Source: Natronoarchaeum rubrum (GTDB lineage: Archaea; Halobacteriota; Halobacteria; Halobacteriales; Natronoarchaeaceae). Taken from it: a DNA stretch of 64,000 nt. The stretch spans positions 124,001 to 188,000 of the forward strand of contig NZ_JANHDP010000002.1 of assembly GCF_024494695.1 (NCBI RefSeq), read 5' to 3'. The notes below the pieces were generated by a model. The model was not told where the DNA came from and did not search any database. It worked only from the letters and a program-made list of their open reading frames with translations. Made by a program: the position numbers and the translations under genes. Of the stretch, positions 8,801-17,246 are shown piece by piece (position 1 is the first letter of the stretch; the number at the start of each line of letters is the position of its first letter).

Positions 8801-9720
8801 CGGATACCATCGATCCGGGCCTGATCTGTGGCGGTCGGCTCATACGCGCGGATATCCTCCTCTGATCGTGGCGAAAACGCTTCAACAATCTTCGACCCGA
8901 ATGAGCCCTCGCCGCGTTCGAGGTCGAAAATATACTCATCTGCCGGTGCGGTTTGATCACCGTATGGCCGACACACTGTCTGAAAGATGACGGGGACGTC
9001 TGTCTGATGCAGTGTCTCGATGAGTGTCGCCAACGGAACGCGCCGAGTGTCGCCGTCGCGTGCGTCCGGTTTGCTGCTTGCAGCTGGCTGTCGCGTACTC
9101 GCTTGGATGAACGACTCGAAGGGAGTGAGTGGACAGAGCCAATCATGCCGGCCTTTCCCAGTCCCTCGGTATTCGACGCCTGCAATGTATGGCTCGGCAG
9201 GTGCAGCGTCTATCGCCTCTCGCTCGGGGTGGGGTTCTGGGTCACCAGACTGTGGTCCCGCAATCGGCATCGGGAGCCGTTCGACCACGTCATGTGGATG
9301 CCAGTCGACGCGCTGGAGTTCGTATGTATTCGGGAAACACGTCCGGAGGATCCCCTCAAGATCGTCCAGCAGGTCCTCATCCGTCGTGCCGACGAGATAC
9401 CTGATACTCCCGTCTGTGTGGCCATCAGAAACGAGCAGCCATTCCACGAGCGGGCGTTCGACAGATCGGGTCAGCGTCTGTAAGAGTCCGCTCTTGGTCG
9501 CATCGCGTAGCAGCGAGCACAAGAGATCCATCGCGCGTGCGATGGTCTGGGTAGAAAGAGCGGTCTCTGATGGACGTATCTCGATATACGATCGCGGCTC
9601 GATCGTCTCGAGAGCAGATCGCTTGGTCGTCGTCGTCTCTTCGAGCGTATCGTCGGCGTCACCGGGCGCAGTGGGAGAGTACGGTTCGTCTGTATCGATG
9701 TTGGTGTTCGGCGTCGACAT
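5887..9720 (-). CDS. Large HerA/TraG-type ATPase with C-terminal zinc and nuclease-like domains
   Basis: 1277-residue protein starting at the ATG at 9720 (MSTPNTN...). The N-terminal 470 residues resemble no domain I can name. A HerA/VirB4/TraG-type P-loop ATPase follows: Walker A GDTGAGKT at about 490-497, an IIFDTKGGG strand, Walker B LVNLYLEEAAD at about 762-772 and a sensor-like GVQFARQ. An acidic linker (about 920-950) leads to a putative zinc site (CSRC near 984 and Cys pairs to about 1019), a winged-helix-like stretch, and a C-terminal RLDCAGLDEDGNVVVTVEAE that fits the D...ExE core of restriction-endonuclease-like folds. Probably a DNA translocase or coupling protein of an integrated conjugative-type element. 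It is the second gene of a pair with the 345-aa protein upstream. Confidence 0.75.
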   Translation of the reverse strand: MSTPNTNIDTDEPYSPTAPGDADDTLEETTTTKRSALETIEPRSYIEIRPSETALSTQTIARAMDLLCSLLRDATKSGLLQTLTRSVERPLVEWLLVSDGHTDGSIRYLVGTTDEDLLDDLEGILRTCFPNTYELQRVDWHPHDVVERLPMPIAGPQSGDPEPHPEREAIDAAPAEPYIAGVEYRGTGKGRHDWLCPLTPFESFIQASTRQPAASSKPDARDGDTRRVPLATLIETLHQTDVPVIFQTVCRPYGDQTAPADEYIFDLERGEGSFGSKIVEAFSPRSEEDIRAYEPTATDQARIDGIRDRTLRRSFCLSTRAVALTHETPEQADSTAGRLARVFGHLSGDHHEISARIATDDELHPPLANPPGTQLFEDLCERTISDVSYETIRNHLPGVPHESAGIVVAPEELPNFCLLDGGRLTPNGQRALAARTAERTGIRLPPPQQLARYKPPGMTFCMPLTQDRRPYSHPFALTPSHQNRHILVVGDTGAGKTVLMGGGIRTNVAATDGPEIIFDTKGGGTAEEYLRTHYAEYGNLDDVLYFDLTEVLPALTFFDIEPLLDAGIPREEARSRVAGHYEEILAGVMGTERFGRAVDSPKVIRNHIKALFDPIHGDEAFSHADLYDALRRTQEQHATPPVSDDRYTGYFESLIERDRDVFKKVLGGAIGRVDEIATDSRLGPIFEYVPDSDAETVETDAIEADPRFDFADVVNEDKVVIFDFGGMEDRVKRTLTLVLLSNLWSALKAREHDPETPDTPPLVNLYLEEAADVADTSLVDTLLSQGRSFNLSVTLGVQFARQLASADPENDTYLEALNETATFVVGNVTVDDELTKALATEAMGPQEVARRLSGMRRGEWLVRPATDFGEPLPRPFLAESLPAPSGHPASDDPLTGTDAALFEAAFEQVQSETFLDAGLAQADSMFAGSEDESEAEMTDEDAEDETVSVEDTEHPAVRVDTLLPHTKRLPKFIEYDDSMHALQCSRCENRYDPAIEGMVRAIECCFSMDRADRDTIPVCEFNLKLSPAEIEDSEWSISQLLFLQAVYNAQQLRYDWLEYDIVYDSMIRLQEYVGIEPEEIEALIEEDVLRRDGDHPHRLYSVSPDGRSVIGEAYREGIDYGHGVGDLEESSQHVCLIEAARRYLVQEYKENPDSAVVTVHPYYELDDGHRLDCAGLDEDGNVVVTVEAERINHDRSTAVLEDFDKMASCDPEEAIWVVLKRQDGHDVLETLYNPNEGEPRVEKTYSRNTPPQQFKLDAAGATAIYPVTHIQKELEDS

Positions 9721-9905
9721 AGTAGCAAATGGATAGTATGTGTCTCTAGAGGCGACATAATCCACTCACTATGGGGTAATGAGTACCAGTTATCTTAGAT
9801 AGGAGATTCTGCTTCGGTGAACCCTCCACATGTCCAGACAGGTGATGGGCGAGACGAGTATTCTCCGTCCGGAGACGCCCGCTGTGTATGTCGCTACAGC
9901 GAGGA

Positions 9906-10943
9906 TCACCAATGTGGACGAAGTTTTGCGGTCACGAACAACGACCGACGTACGGGTGGTTCGATTGTGATGACTCGATCGATGCCATACTGTGCTTCCT
10001 CAGCACCCCATTCGGTCACATCGTACGGAAGTGTGCTTACAGCAGACAGCGGGTCGTACATCTCCTGTTTGAGCTCCTTGGAGAACGACCGGTTGCTGAG
10101 ACTCGACAACGAGGTTCCAAATATGGGATTTGTGCCGTGGATCCCGAGTGATGGTCGCTCGTACGCTGCGTCATCTGTGGCCGCAGCCTCGGTGTTGGCG
10201 AGCGTTTCTGGATGGAACTCGTCGGTAATCTGTACTGTTCGGCTGAGCACCTTCCCTCGATTGCCCGAGAGATCGAGCCTGCGTAGCGGCCACTGGTCGT
10301 GCGTTCGTGGTCGTTCCTCGTCGATGGCCTCGAAGAACGGCGTGATGTCCGTCGCATCGAGTATGGGCCCTCGAAGAAGCAATCCATACTGGACGTCAAA
10401 CGCGGGACCGTCCCTTTCCTGTGTCGCTTCAATGTAGAACCACCCCAGATCCGTCTCCCACACACCTGCTCCGACCGCTACATCTGGCGCCCGCGATTGC
10501 TTGATCCGCGGTACTGGGACAGTGTCTGCCTGCGAGGCGTACCCTTCGATGGATTCGAGATCGTCAAGGAATCGCGCAGGCGTATTCGAGAAGGTCTGGA
10601 CCGTTTCGAATCGGACGCCATAGTGAAACCCACCGGGCCCACGACGAGATCCGAGGTGGCGCTCTACCGCATCGAACAGGTCGGCAATCTCCTCGGTGGT
10701 TTGTGCTTGTCGTGTCCCCGAGAGGGTGGTGAAGATCGGTGCGGATCGTTCGAGTGACGGAAAGAGCCATAACGGCATACAGACGATAACGCGTCCGCCG
10801 TAGTTTCGTGTGAGTATTCGCTGTGTTTGCTCCGTTGAGGGCCAGTTTGTTGGAATCTGACGCTCAAAGTCCGCGTGCTGGTGAGACGACCAGGACAGTT
10901 CTTTAGGGAGCGTACAATGTTCGGTGAAAGAATCGAGTGCCAT
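9906..10943 (-). CDS. Conserved-looking hypothetical, partner of the TraG-type ATPase
   Basis: 345-residue soluble protein with no signal peptide, membrane segment or known motif. It is followed 185 bases downstream, same strand, by the large TraG/HerA-type ATPase, so the two probably form one unit of an integrated element. Composition is less acidic and less GC-rich than the metabolic genes. The start ATG at 10943 is preceded by a short AT-rich stretch. Function unknown; a structural or DNA-binding partner of the ATPase is a guess from position only. Confidence 0.55.
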   Translation of the reverse strand: MALDSFTEHCTLPKELSWSSHQHADFERQIPTNWPSTEQTQRILTRNYGGRVIVCMPLWLFPSLERSAPIFTTLSGTRQAQTTEEIADLFDAVERHLGSRRGPGGFHYGVRFETVQTFSNTPARFLDDLESIEGYASQADTVPVPRIKQSRAPDVAVGAGVWETDLGWFYIEATQERDGPAFDVQYGLLLRGPILDATDITPFFEAIDEERPRTHDQWPLRRLDLSGNRGKVLSRTVQITDEFHPETLANTEAAATDDAAYERPSLGIHGTNPIFGTSLSSLSNRSFSKELKQEMYDPLSAVSTLPYDVTEWGAEEAQYGIDRVITIEPPVRRSLFVTAKLRPHW

Positions 10944-11267
10944 TCAAGGATGCCTGGCGAAGGTGAGAATACGCGATAACGTTAGGTTGTCGAAACGCCG
11001 TCTAAGGCCATTATAGGAAGAATAGTGAGATATCAGGAGGTTTGGTACTATCTAGCCACAGAGTGATCCGGTCGAAAAGTAGGGCCTTCATGCCACTCAT
11101 CGACTGTTCCCAGGCCCTCGCCGCGAATGTTCTTTCTATGGCTCACAATGGGTGCACCAATCACTCAGCGGAGAGGGAACAGCGGGGGTGAACTACACGG
11201 TGCCCATATGCCCAAAGTATCAATTCCATATACAACTACAAAATTAGAAACATTCAGTGTCAAATAG
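10944..11267. other. Non-coding stretch upstream of the transposase remnant
   Basis: About 320 bases with no credible reading frame. It contains the promoter side of the 345-aa gene (right of 10943) and AT-rich sequence leading into the IS remnant. No terminal inverted repeats could be paired by eye. Confidence 0.4.
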
Positions 11268-11625
11268 ATGTGGAAAGCCGTTCACGACTGAGTACAGAAG
11301 GTAGATCTACAGCCTGCTAACGATGTGAGTCCGGATCACATTGCGCTTGACGAGACGGCGATCCGAATCAACAGGCAGCAGTTCTGGCTGTACGTGCCGT
11401 TGGTTCAAAAACGAATGGACACATATTCATGGCATTCCCGATGAGATACTCAAAAAATTTAGAGAATTTCTTAAGAATATCCATAATGAACATCATGTCA
11501 AAGACGCTGGCTTTCTCGTTGATCACGCGAGCATATCCCGGTTGCGTTACGTCGATCAGGGGCTCCGATTTCAGCAGATCAAACATAAAATCGTAACGTC
11601 AAAGAATATGACTGGATATATATGT
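11268..11625 (+). pseudogene. IS6-family transposase remnant
   Basis: Reading across one stop and one frame change gives WKAVHD(stop)VQKVDLQPANDVSPDHIALDE, TAIRINRQQFWLYV, then FLKNIHNEHHVKDAGFLVDHAS ... GLRFQQIKH. These are the core of haloarchaeal IS6-type DDE transposases: the first catalytic Asp lies in ALDET and the second in FLVD. The N-terminal HTH and the final Glu region are lost, so it cannot transpose. It marks the right border of the mobile-element-like region. Confidence 0.7.
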
Positions 11626-11966
11626 TACAACAAAAATACTAGTCTAGTAATATGTCTGGCTACATTTATTGGGCAATCGTCGAATCGTGGTATAGACGCA
11701 AGATGGCGCCAAGGACCACATCGTTGTTGCAGAGACGGACGACCTGAACTTCGCATCGACTGCGACCGTCTCGTCGGTCTGCACCTGCGCGGGCGGGCGC
11801 TGCCTGGCGAACGACGTCGTTGAGGAAGCCGCCTACGACCTACATGGACAAGATGACCTGCATCGAGCGTTGGCCGATCTCGTGAGACCGAGCGCCCCCG
11901 CGGTGTGCGAAGCGGGACGGACCATTCCAACTTCAACAGAGCCAACGAAAGGCCCCGCGAGCGACG
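11626..11966. other. Decayed sequence between IS remnant and sugar-catabolic operon
   Basis: About 340 bases without an intact gene. A plus-strand stretch DGAKDHIVVAETDDLNFAS ... CTCAGG ... DDLHRALADLV (about 11699-11890) looks protein-like but has no start or recognisable family; it is probably another gene fragment. The sugar-catabolic operon ends at 11967 on the opposite strand. Confidence 0.4.
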
Positions 11967-13142
11967 TTACTGGTAGGTGTGGACGTCGCCAGTAGTGTTC
12001 GCCTCAATGTAGTCCCAGTCGTACTCGACGCCGAGGCCGGGGCCGTCCGGCACGGCGACGGTGCCGTCGTCGTCGACGGCGTCCATCAGGTCGGAGTAGC
12101 CGCCCTCGTAGACGGGGGGCTGCGTGTTCTGACAGTGCGGATGGACCAGCGCCATCTCGTAGTAGTTCGAGTTGCGACAGGCGGCGATGCAGTGGCGCTG
12201 TGCGGGTCCAGGCGCGTGGAACTCCACGTCGAGGCCGTACGCCTCGGCCATGTGGGCCACCTTCATCGCACCGGTGATACCGGCGTCGTATTCGGGGTCG
12301 GCCCGCAGGAAGTCTGTCGACTCGTTGGCGGCGAAGTCGGACTTAATCTCCAGTCCACGGATGTGCTCGGTCTGGAGGATTGGTGTGTCGAGTTTCTGTG
12401 CGAGCTTCCGGTGGGCGTGCTGGGAGATACCGCCGTCGCGGAACGGGTCCTCGTACCAGAAGAAGCCCTGATCGTCCAGCGCACGGCCGAGCTCGAGCGC
12501 GTCCGCGAATGTCTCGAGTTCGCAAGCCGGGTCGTGCATCAGGTCCATCTCGTCGCCGACGCGTTCGCCGACGGCGTGGACAGCCTCTATCTCGCGGGTG
12601 AGGTCGCGGGACTCATCGCCCCCACCCCAGCCATGGATCTTGAACCCGCCGTACCCCTCGTCGCGGCAGTGCTCAGCGAAGTCGGCGAACGCCTCTGGGG
12701 AGTCGAGTCCGCCGGCGTCGTCGCCGTGGTACGTCGACGCGTAGGCAGGGATGCGTTCGCGGTAGGTGCCCAGAATCTCGTGGATGGGCGCGTCGTAGTA
12801 CTTGCCCGCGAAGTCCCACAGTGCGATGTCGATGGGGCCGATCCCCATCCGGTCGTACTTTCGCAGGGCGCGTTTGATCTCCGACCAGTGCTTCTCGCGC
12901 TTGAGGGGATTTTTGCCGATCAGATACTTTGCGATGATGTTGTACTGGGCCGCCGCCGGGGAGTTCCCGCCGACGTACTCGCCAGTGACCCCCTCGTCCG
13001 TGTGGATCTTGACGCCGAACAGCTTCCGGTAGGTCGTCTCGCCGGGCTCGTACACCAGGTTGAACCCGTGTTCGTCGGTGCCCACGTCCTCGAGGGGGTA
13101 CTCGAACTCACGGCTCTCGATCCTCGTTATCGTCGGTGCCAT
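11967..13142 (-). CDS. Enolase-superfamily (mandelate racemase group) sugar-acid dehydratase
   Basis: 391-residue (beta/alpha)7beta enzyme of the mandelate racemase/muconate-lactonising group. Visible active-site features: KIH at 168-170, metal ligands Asp204, Glu231 (YEDP) and Glu259 (QTEH), and the Asp282 (RAD)/His309 dyad near GLDVEFHAPG. Members dehydrate aldonates to 2-keto-3-deoxy acids. It is last in the minus-strand operon after the Gfo6-type dehydrogenase and the MBL lactonase candidate, so it most likely acts on a pentonate such as xylonate. It is shorter at the N-terminus than the Haloferax xylonate dehydratase as I remember it and is probably a different subgroup. Substrate not provable from sequence. 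Confidence 0.85.
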   Translation of the reverse strand: MAPTITRIESREFEYPLEDVGTDEHGFNLVYEPGETTYRKLFGVKIHTDEGVTGEYVGGNSPAAAQYNIIAKYLIGKNPLKREKHWSEIKRALRKYDRMGIGPIDIALWDFAGKYYDAPIHEILGTYRERIPAYASTYHGDDAGGLDSPEAFADFAEHCRDEGYGGFKIHGWGGGDESRDLTREIEAVHAVGERVGDEMDLMHDPACELETFADALELGRALDDQGFFWYEDPFRDGGISQHAHRKLAQKLDTPILQTEHIRGLEIKSDFAANESTDFLRADPEYDAGITGAMKVAHMAEAYGLDVEFHAPGPAQRHCIAACRNSNYYEMALVHPHCQNTQPPVYEGGYSDLMDAVDDDGTVAVPDGPGLGVEYDWDYIEANTTGDVHTYQ

Positions 13143-13193
13143 GCCCTGTCATTTCGCGGAGCGGATAATAAAGCTATTCACCCTTGGCTTCGG

Positions 13194-13212
13194 GGGCCGC
13201 GCCGGGCGGCCC
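13194..13212 (-). terminator. Intercistronic hairpin after the MBL-fold gene
   Basis: Perfect 7-bp stem GGGCCGC/GCGGCCC with a 5-base loop, between the MBL-fold gene stop (13217) and the dehydratase start (13142). On the minus strand the hairpin comes first and AT-rich sequence follows. It may end or slow transcription, or protect the upstream mRNA, giving the dehydratase separate expression. Confidence 0.4.
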
Positions 13213-13216
13213 TACC

Positions 13217-14083
13217 TCACTCCCCATCGAGCGCCCCGATGCGACGGATCCCGTATTCACCGAGACGGAACGAACAGCCGACATGCGGCGGCTCGATCAC
13301 CCGGGGATACTCGAACGAGGTCGCGTGCTCGTGAAGCACCTTGGGGTCGGCGCCGACGCCCTGCCACATATCATGGTGTGAGGGGACCAGCCGGTCCAGT
13401 TCCAACTGGTTGGCTGCCTCGATCACCTGATTCTCGTCCATGTACCAGCGGGTACGCTCGCCGTGGCCGAGGTCATGCTTGTAGACCTCACCGACGGAAC
13501 CGAACGCAAGCGCCCCGACGTCGAGAGAGAACTCGTCGGCCACGTCCGTGAACTCCTCGGCCGGACGGCTGTCGCCGCCGTGGAAGAACGTGCCCGCATC
13601 GTGTTCGATGACGTAGCTCACTGGCTCAATGGCATCCGGGTCGTTCGCGCCACGCACGTGGACGTCGAAATCGCCCACGTTGAAGTCGTCGCCCGCTGCG
13701 ACCACGTTGCGACGGCCGTCGGGCGCCCGCATGTTGCCGTCGAAGTCGGGCGAGTCATAGGACGCACTCGGCGCGTACAGGTCCGCTCCGCAGTCCTCGA
13801 CGAGCGGCCCGTACGATGGCGGGTGCATATGATCGATGTGCTCGTGAGTCACCAATACTCCGTCACAGGCCGTCGCGTCGGCTGGGTCCATCGGTACCGG
13901 GATCATCCGGATGATGTTCGGCGGGTCGCCGGCCCCGAAGTACGGGTCGACATACAGCGTCGTCGACTGCGACCGGAGGATGAAGCCGTTGCAGCCGAGA
14001 TACCAGACAATGACGCCGTCGTCCGGGTCTTTGCCTTCGATTTCGTCGTTGACGAACCAGTTGCCCCAGGTGGAACGTATCAT
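13217..14083 (-). CDS. MBL-fold hydrolase, UlaG-like; candidate pentonolactonase
   Basis: 288-residue metallo-beta-lactamase-fold protein. The metal motif THEHIDH (His80, His82, Asp84, His85) is intact, with later ligands in FFHGGDS and VPSHHD. It resembles UlaG-type sugar lactonases more than RNases or glyoxalases. It lies between the pentose dehydrogenase and the sugar-acid dehydratase, where the pathway needs a lactonase to open the lactone made by the dehydrogenase, so that role is the best inference. Spacing to the dehydrogenase gene is 71 bases and a hairpin follows it. Confidence 0.75.
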   Translation of the reverse strand: MIRSTWGNWFVNDEIEGKDPDDGVIVWYLGCNGFILRSQSTTLYVDPYFGAGDPPNIIRMIPVPMDPADATACDGVLVTHEHIDHMHPPSYGPLVEDCGADLYAPSASYDSPDFDGNMRAPDGRRNVVAAGDDFNVGDFDVHVRGANDPDAIEPVSYVIEHDAGTFFHGGDSRPAEEFTDVADEFSLDVGALAFGSVGEVYKHDLGHGERTRWYMDENQVIEAANQLELDRLVPSHHDMWQGVGADPKVLHEHATSFEYPRVIEPPHVGCSFRLGEYGIRRIGALDGE

Positions 14084-14154
14084 ATCACGGATGCTCGTTG
14101 GGCCGGATCAAAAATGTTTGTGACAGGTAAAGCCGAGACCGCCATGGGTCGCCC

Positions 14155-15237
14155 TCAGTCGAGTTCGACCGTCGACTCGGTCTCGGAGGCTTCATAGACG
14201 GCCTTGATCGCCTCGATGTCGACGAGGCCGTGATCGCCGTCCGGATACGGTTCCTCGCCTGTGAGCAGGCAGTGTGAGAAGTACTCAAACTCTTCTTCCA
14301 TCTGGTCTATCTGCTCGAAGTCGACGTCGAACGTCGTGCCACCCCGGGAGACGGTGAGCGCGCGGTCGTCCCACGGGTAGAATGCGGGCTCGACGCGGAC
14401 CTGCCCCTCAGTGCCGATGACGGAGATGTGGCTCGCCATGTGGGCGTTCTGACTCGCGGTGCAGACCGCGTACACGTGCCCGGGGAAGTCCAGCTGGAAC
14501 GCGCCGTGTTCGTCGGGTACGTCCGAGAACTCCTCCTGGACGGAGGCAACTGTGCCACGGACACGGAGGGGATCCTCGCCGAGCAGGAAGCGGCTGGTGT
14601 TCAGCGGGTACAGGCCGATGTCCATCACTGCACACCCGCCGGACAGTTCGCCGTCGAGCCGCCATTGGTCGGGGTCGGGGACCAGGTCAAGAATCGGCTC
14701 GGTCATGTTCCCGTTGATGAACACCGGATCACCGATGACCCCTTCATCGATCATATCCTTCGCGCGGCGGACCGCGGGTTCGGTGTGCATTCGGTAGGCG
14801 ATCATCAGTGTCGTGTCGTGCTCCTCGCATACCTCGACCATCCGCTCGGCGCGTTCGATGGTCGCCTCCATGGGTTTCTCACAGAGGATCGCCTTGTCCA
14901 GTTCGGCGGCCGTCTCTACGAACGAGAGGTGGCGTGCATTCGGTGTGACCACGTAGACGGCGTCGTACGCGTCGCTCGCAACACCCTCGTGGAACTCGTC
15001 GTAGGTGATCGCGTGCTCGACCGTCGACGATGACTCCGCGACGTCGGCGGCCTTCTCGCGGTCGCCACTGACTAGCACAGTCGTCTCGCAGAGGTCGCCG
15101 TTGGCGACGGCGGGCATCGCCTGTTCGCGCGTCCACCAGCCGACGCCTATCATGGCGAAGCGGACCGGGTCGTCCGTCTCGGTGAGCTCCTGCCAGTCCC
15201 GTCGGTCGAAGTCGTCCGCGAGTGCTTCGAACTCCAT
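14155..15237 (-). CDS. gfo6: D-xylose 1-dehydrogenase, Gfo6 type
   Basis: 360-residue Gfo/Idh/MocA-family oxidoreductase. The Rossmann motif is at about 29-37 (MIGVGWWTR), EKP at 120-122 binds the nicotinamide site, and the alpha/beta domain follows. From memory it closely resembles the NADP-dependent xylose dehydrogenases of Haloferax and Haloarcula, including the N-terminal FDRRDWQ, GVGWWTR, TYDEFHEGVA.DAYDAVYVVTPN and QWRLDGELSGG blocks. It oxidises the pentose at C1 to the lactone. It stands in an operon between the ABC ATPase (69 bases upstream) and the lactonase candidate. Xylose is the likely substrate, but L-arabinose or another pentose cannot be excluded. Confidence 0.85.
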   Translation of the reverse strand: MEFEALADDFDRRDWQELTETDDPVRFAMIGVGWWTREQAMPAVANGDLCETTVLVSGDREKAADVAESSSTVEHAITYDEFHEGVASDAYDAVYVVTPNARHLSFVETAAELDKAILCEKPMEATIERAERMVEVCEEHDTTLMIAYRMHTEPAVRRAKDMIDEGVIGDPVFINGNMTEPILDLVPDPDQWRLDGELSGGCAVMDIGLYPLNTSRFLLGEDPLRVRGTVASVQEEFSDVPDEHGAFQLDFPGHVYAVCTASQNAHMASHISVIGTEGQVRVEPAFYPWDDRALTVSRGGTTFDVDFEQIDQMEEEFEYFSHCLLTGEEPYPDGDHGLVDIEAIKAVYEASETESTVELD

Positions 15238-15306
15238 ATCCGACTCCTCTCGCCGGGTCGTAATATGCGTTGCGTTGGCAGGGGGCGATCCGGCCGTTGG
15301 TGCCGG

Positions 15307-16089
15307 TCAGGCCGTCTGGGTGTCGCTCTCCTCACTGCTGGTCGTCCGGCCGCTGACCATCCGTGAGACGACTTCGTCTCGTGTCACTGTCGCCGCGTCC
15401 AAGACGCCGGCGTCGTGGCCCTGGTGAAGCACTTTGATTCGGTCGGCCACCTGCTGGAGGTGCTCTAGATTGTGGGAAATGAGCAGAACGGAGATGCCCC
15501 GGTCGCGCATCTGTTCGATCAGTTCGAGAACCCTGTCGACACCCTCCACGGAGAGCGCGCTCGTGGGTTCGTCCATAATGACGATGTCGGGATCGGAGAG
15601 CAGCATCCGCGAGACAGCAACGAGTTGGCGTTGTCCTCCCGAGAGATCGCCGGCGGTCTGGTCGGGTTCGACGCCGATTTCGAGGTCGTCCAGCAACTCG
15701 GCTGCGCGCTCGCGCATCGAAGACTTGTCCAGAAGGCCGAACACGCGGTCCGCACCGATCATCTCTTCTCGTCCCAGGAAGATGTTCTGTGCAACCGTGA
15801 GGTTCGGCGCAAGCGCTAGGTCTTGGAACGTCGTCTCAATGCCGAGCGACTTCGAGTTTCGGGGGCTGTCGATGGCTACCTCCTCGCCACGGATCCGAAT
15901 CGACCCGTTCGTCGGCTCGTGGGCACCAGCGAGACACTTGATCAGTGTCGACTTTCCAGCGCCGTTGTCGCCGACCAGACCCAGTACTTCCCCCTCACGG
16001 AGCGTCAGGTCGACCCCATCCAGCGCAATAATCTCGCCGAACTGCTTGCGGATGTCTCGCATCTCGACTACTGTGCTGTCAGTTGTCAT
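15307..16089 (-). CDS. CUT2-type sugar ABC transporter ATP-binding protein
   Basis: 260-residue single-domain ATPase with start at 16089 (MTTDSTVVEM). Walker A GDNGAGKST is at 40-48, signature LSGGQRQ near 147, Walker B VIMDEPTSAL, and the H-loop is LLISHN. It matches one half of RbsA-type proteins (FrcA-like), so two copies would power the importer. The permease and binding-protein genes are divergent on the other strand and share the 98-base control region. It is the first gene of the minus-strand catabolic operon, which links uptake to breakdown. Confidence 0.9.
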   Translation of the reverse strand: MTTDSTVVEMRDIRKQFGEIIALDGVDLTLREGEVLGLVGDNGAGKSTLIKCLAGAHEPTNGSIRIRGEEVAIDSPRNSKSLGIETTFQDLALAPNLTVAQNIFLGREEMIGADRVFGLLDKSSMRERAAELLDDLEIGVEPDQTAGDLSGGQRQLVAVSRMLLSDPDIVIMDEPTSALSVEGVDRVLELIEQMRDRGISVLLISHNLEHLQQVADRIKVLHQGHDAGVLDAATVTRDEVVSRMVSGRTTSSEESDTQTA

Positions 16090-16187
16090 GCTAAACCGGT
16101 TTGGCCGCGGTAACAAAATCCTTATGGTGATTTAAGATTGGTGCCATAACCCGAATATATATGAATGATTGGTGAACATGAGAAACC
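16090..16187. promoter_or_regulatory. Divergent control region of the pentose importer
   Basis: 98 bases between the start codons of the ATPase (minus) and permease (plus). A TATA-like AATATATATG lies at 16154-16163, 25-30 bases before the permease ATG. A spaced inverted repeat TATGG...CCATA spans 16123-16148, and an AAACCGGTTT palindrome is at 16093-16102. These are candidate regulator sites; none matches the IclR palindromes further right. Confidence 0.45.
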
Positions 16188-17171
16188 ATGGCAACCGAGT
16201 CCACGGCGACGCCCAGATCGCTCTCCGACTACGTCTCCCTTCAGACTCTCGGGCAGTACGGCCCCATACTCGGTTTGGTGGGCCTGTACCTGTTTTTCGC
16301 GCTCAACACGGCGAACTTCATGACGTATGCGAATCAGGTGAACCTCCTCAGGCAGGTCTCGATAATCGGCATTCTGGCCATCGGGAGCACGTTCGTCATT
16401 CTGGCGGCGGAGATTGACCTCAGTATCGCCGAGATGATGGAGTTTACTGGACTGCTCATCGCCTCATTGGCGACGGGCGGCTTGCTGTCAAGTGCGGTCC
16501 CAATCCCTCTGGCCATCCTCGCGGGCTTGGCTGCGGCGGTCGTACTCGGTGGGATCTCCGGCTACGTCACTAGTCGGTTCGGCGTCCCGTCGTTCATGAC
16601 GACGCTGGCGATGTTGTTCCTTGCTGACGGCTTCGGACAGATAGTCTCCTCAAACCGGCCGATCATCGGCCTCCCGGACGCCCTACTGTGGCTTGGGAGC
16701 GGAAGCACGTTCGGCTTCCCGAACATCGTGATCACGTTCCTCGTTCTCCTTGCCGTCTCCCAGATCATCCTCTCGTATACGCGGTTCGGGCTCTATCTCT
16801 ACGCGGTCGGCGGCGACGCTGATGCCGCCGAACTGATGGGGATCAACGTGAAGTTCCTCCGGATGGGTGTTCTGGTACTCTCGGCCGTCTTCACCGTCAT
16901 TGCTGGCATCGTGATGATGGGTCGCATCGGAAGCGCTACGCCGAACATGGGGTCGAACCTGCTCCTGCCGCCGATCGCGGCGGTCATCCTCGGCGGCACC
17001 GACCTATTCGGCGGCAAGGGCAATATGATCGGTACGCTCATCGGCGTTCTCATCCTCGGGTCGCTGTCGAACGGTCTCAACCTGATGGGCGTCGACCCAG
17101 CTGGCCAGCTCGTCGCACAGGGCGTCGTCCTCATGATCGCGGTGCTGGCGAACGTCGCCGGCGACCGTTAA
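16188..17171 (+). CDS. CUT2-type sugar ABC transporter permease (RbsC-like)
   Basis: 327-residue inner-membrane protein with about nine to ten hydrophobic segments, similar in length to RbsC. The conserved ARFG/SRFGVPSFMTTLAML stretch and the AVGGDADAAELMGINV coupling-loop motif are present, as is the late LGGTDLFGGKGNMIGTLIGVLILG block. It pairs with the single-domain ATPase on the other strand and the binding protein 75 bases downstream to form a pentose/ribose-class importer. Confidence 0.9.
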   Translation: MATESTATPRSLSDYVSLQTLGQYGPILGLVGLYLFFALNTANFMTYANQVNLLRQVSIIGILAIGSTFVILAAEIDLSIAEMMEFTGLLIASLATGGLLSSAVPIPLAILAGLAAAVVLGGISGYVTSRFGVPSFMTTLAMLFLADGFGQIVSSNRPIIGLPDALLWLGSGSTFGFPNIVITFLVLLAVSQIILSYTRFGLYLYAVGGDADAAELMGINVKFLRMGVLVLSAVFTVIAGIVMMGRIGSATPNMGSNLLLPPIAAVILGGTDLFGGKGNMIGTLIGVLILGSLSNGLNLMGVDPAGQLVAQGVVLMIAVLANVAGDR

Positions 17172-17246
17172 CGTCCGGTTCGGCCGTCCCAGCGCCGCCG
17201 ACCGCTCCGATAATATTATAAAAGATCATCGATAATCGTGTATCGT

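Noticed and set aside
11979..13334. 451-codon plus-strand frame across the dehydratase gene
   Set aside because: Val/Gly/Arg-rich antisense shadow; the minus-strand enzyme has all metal ligands.
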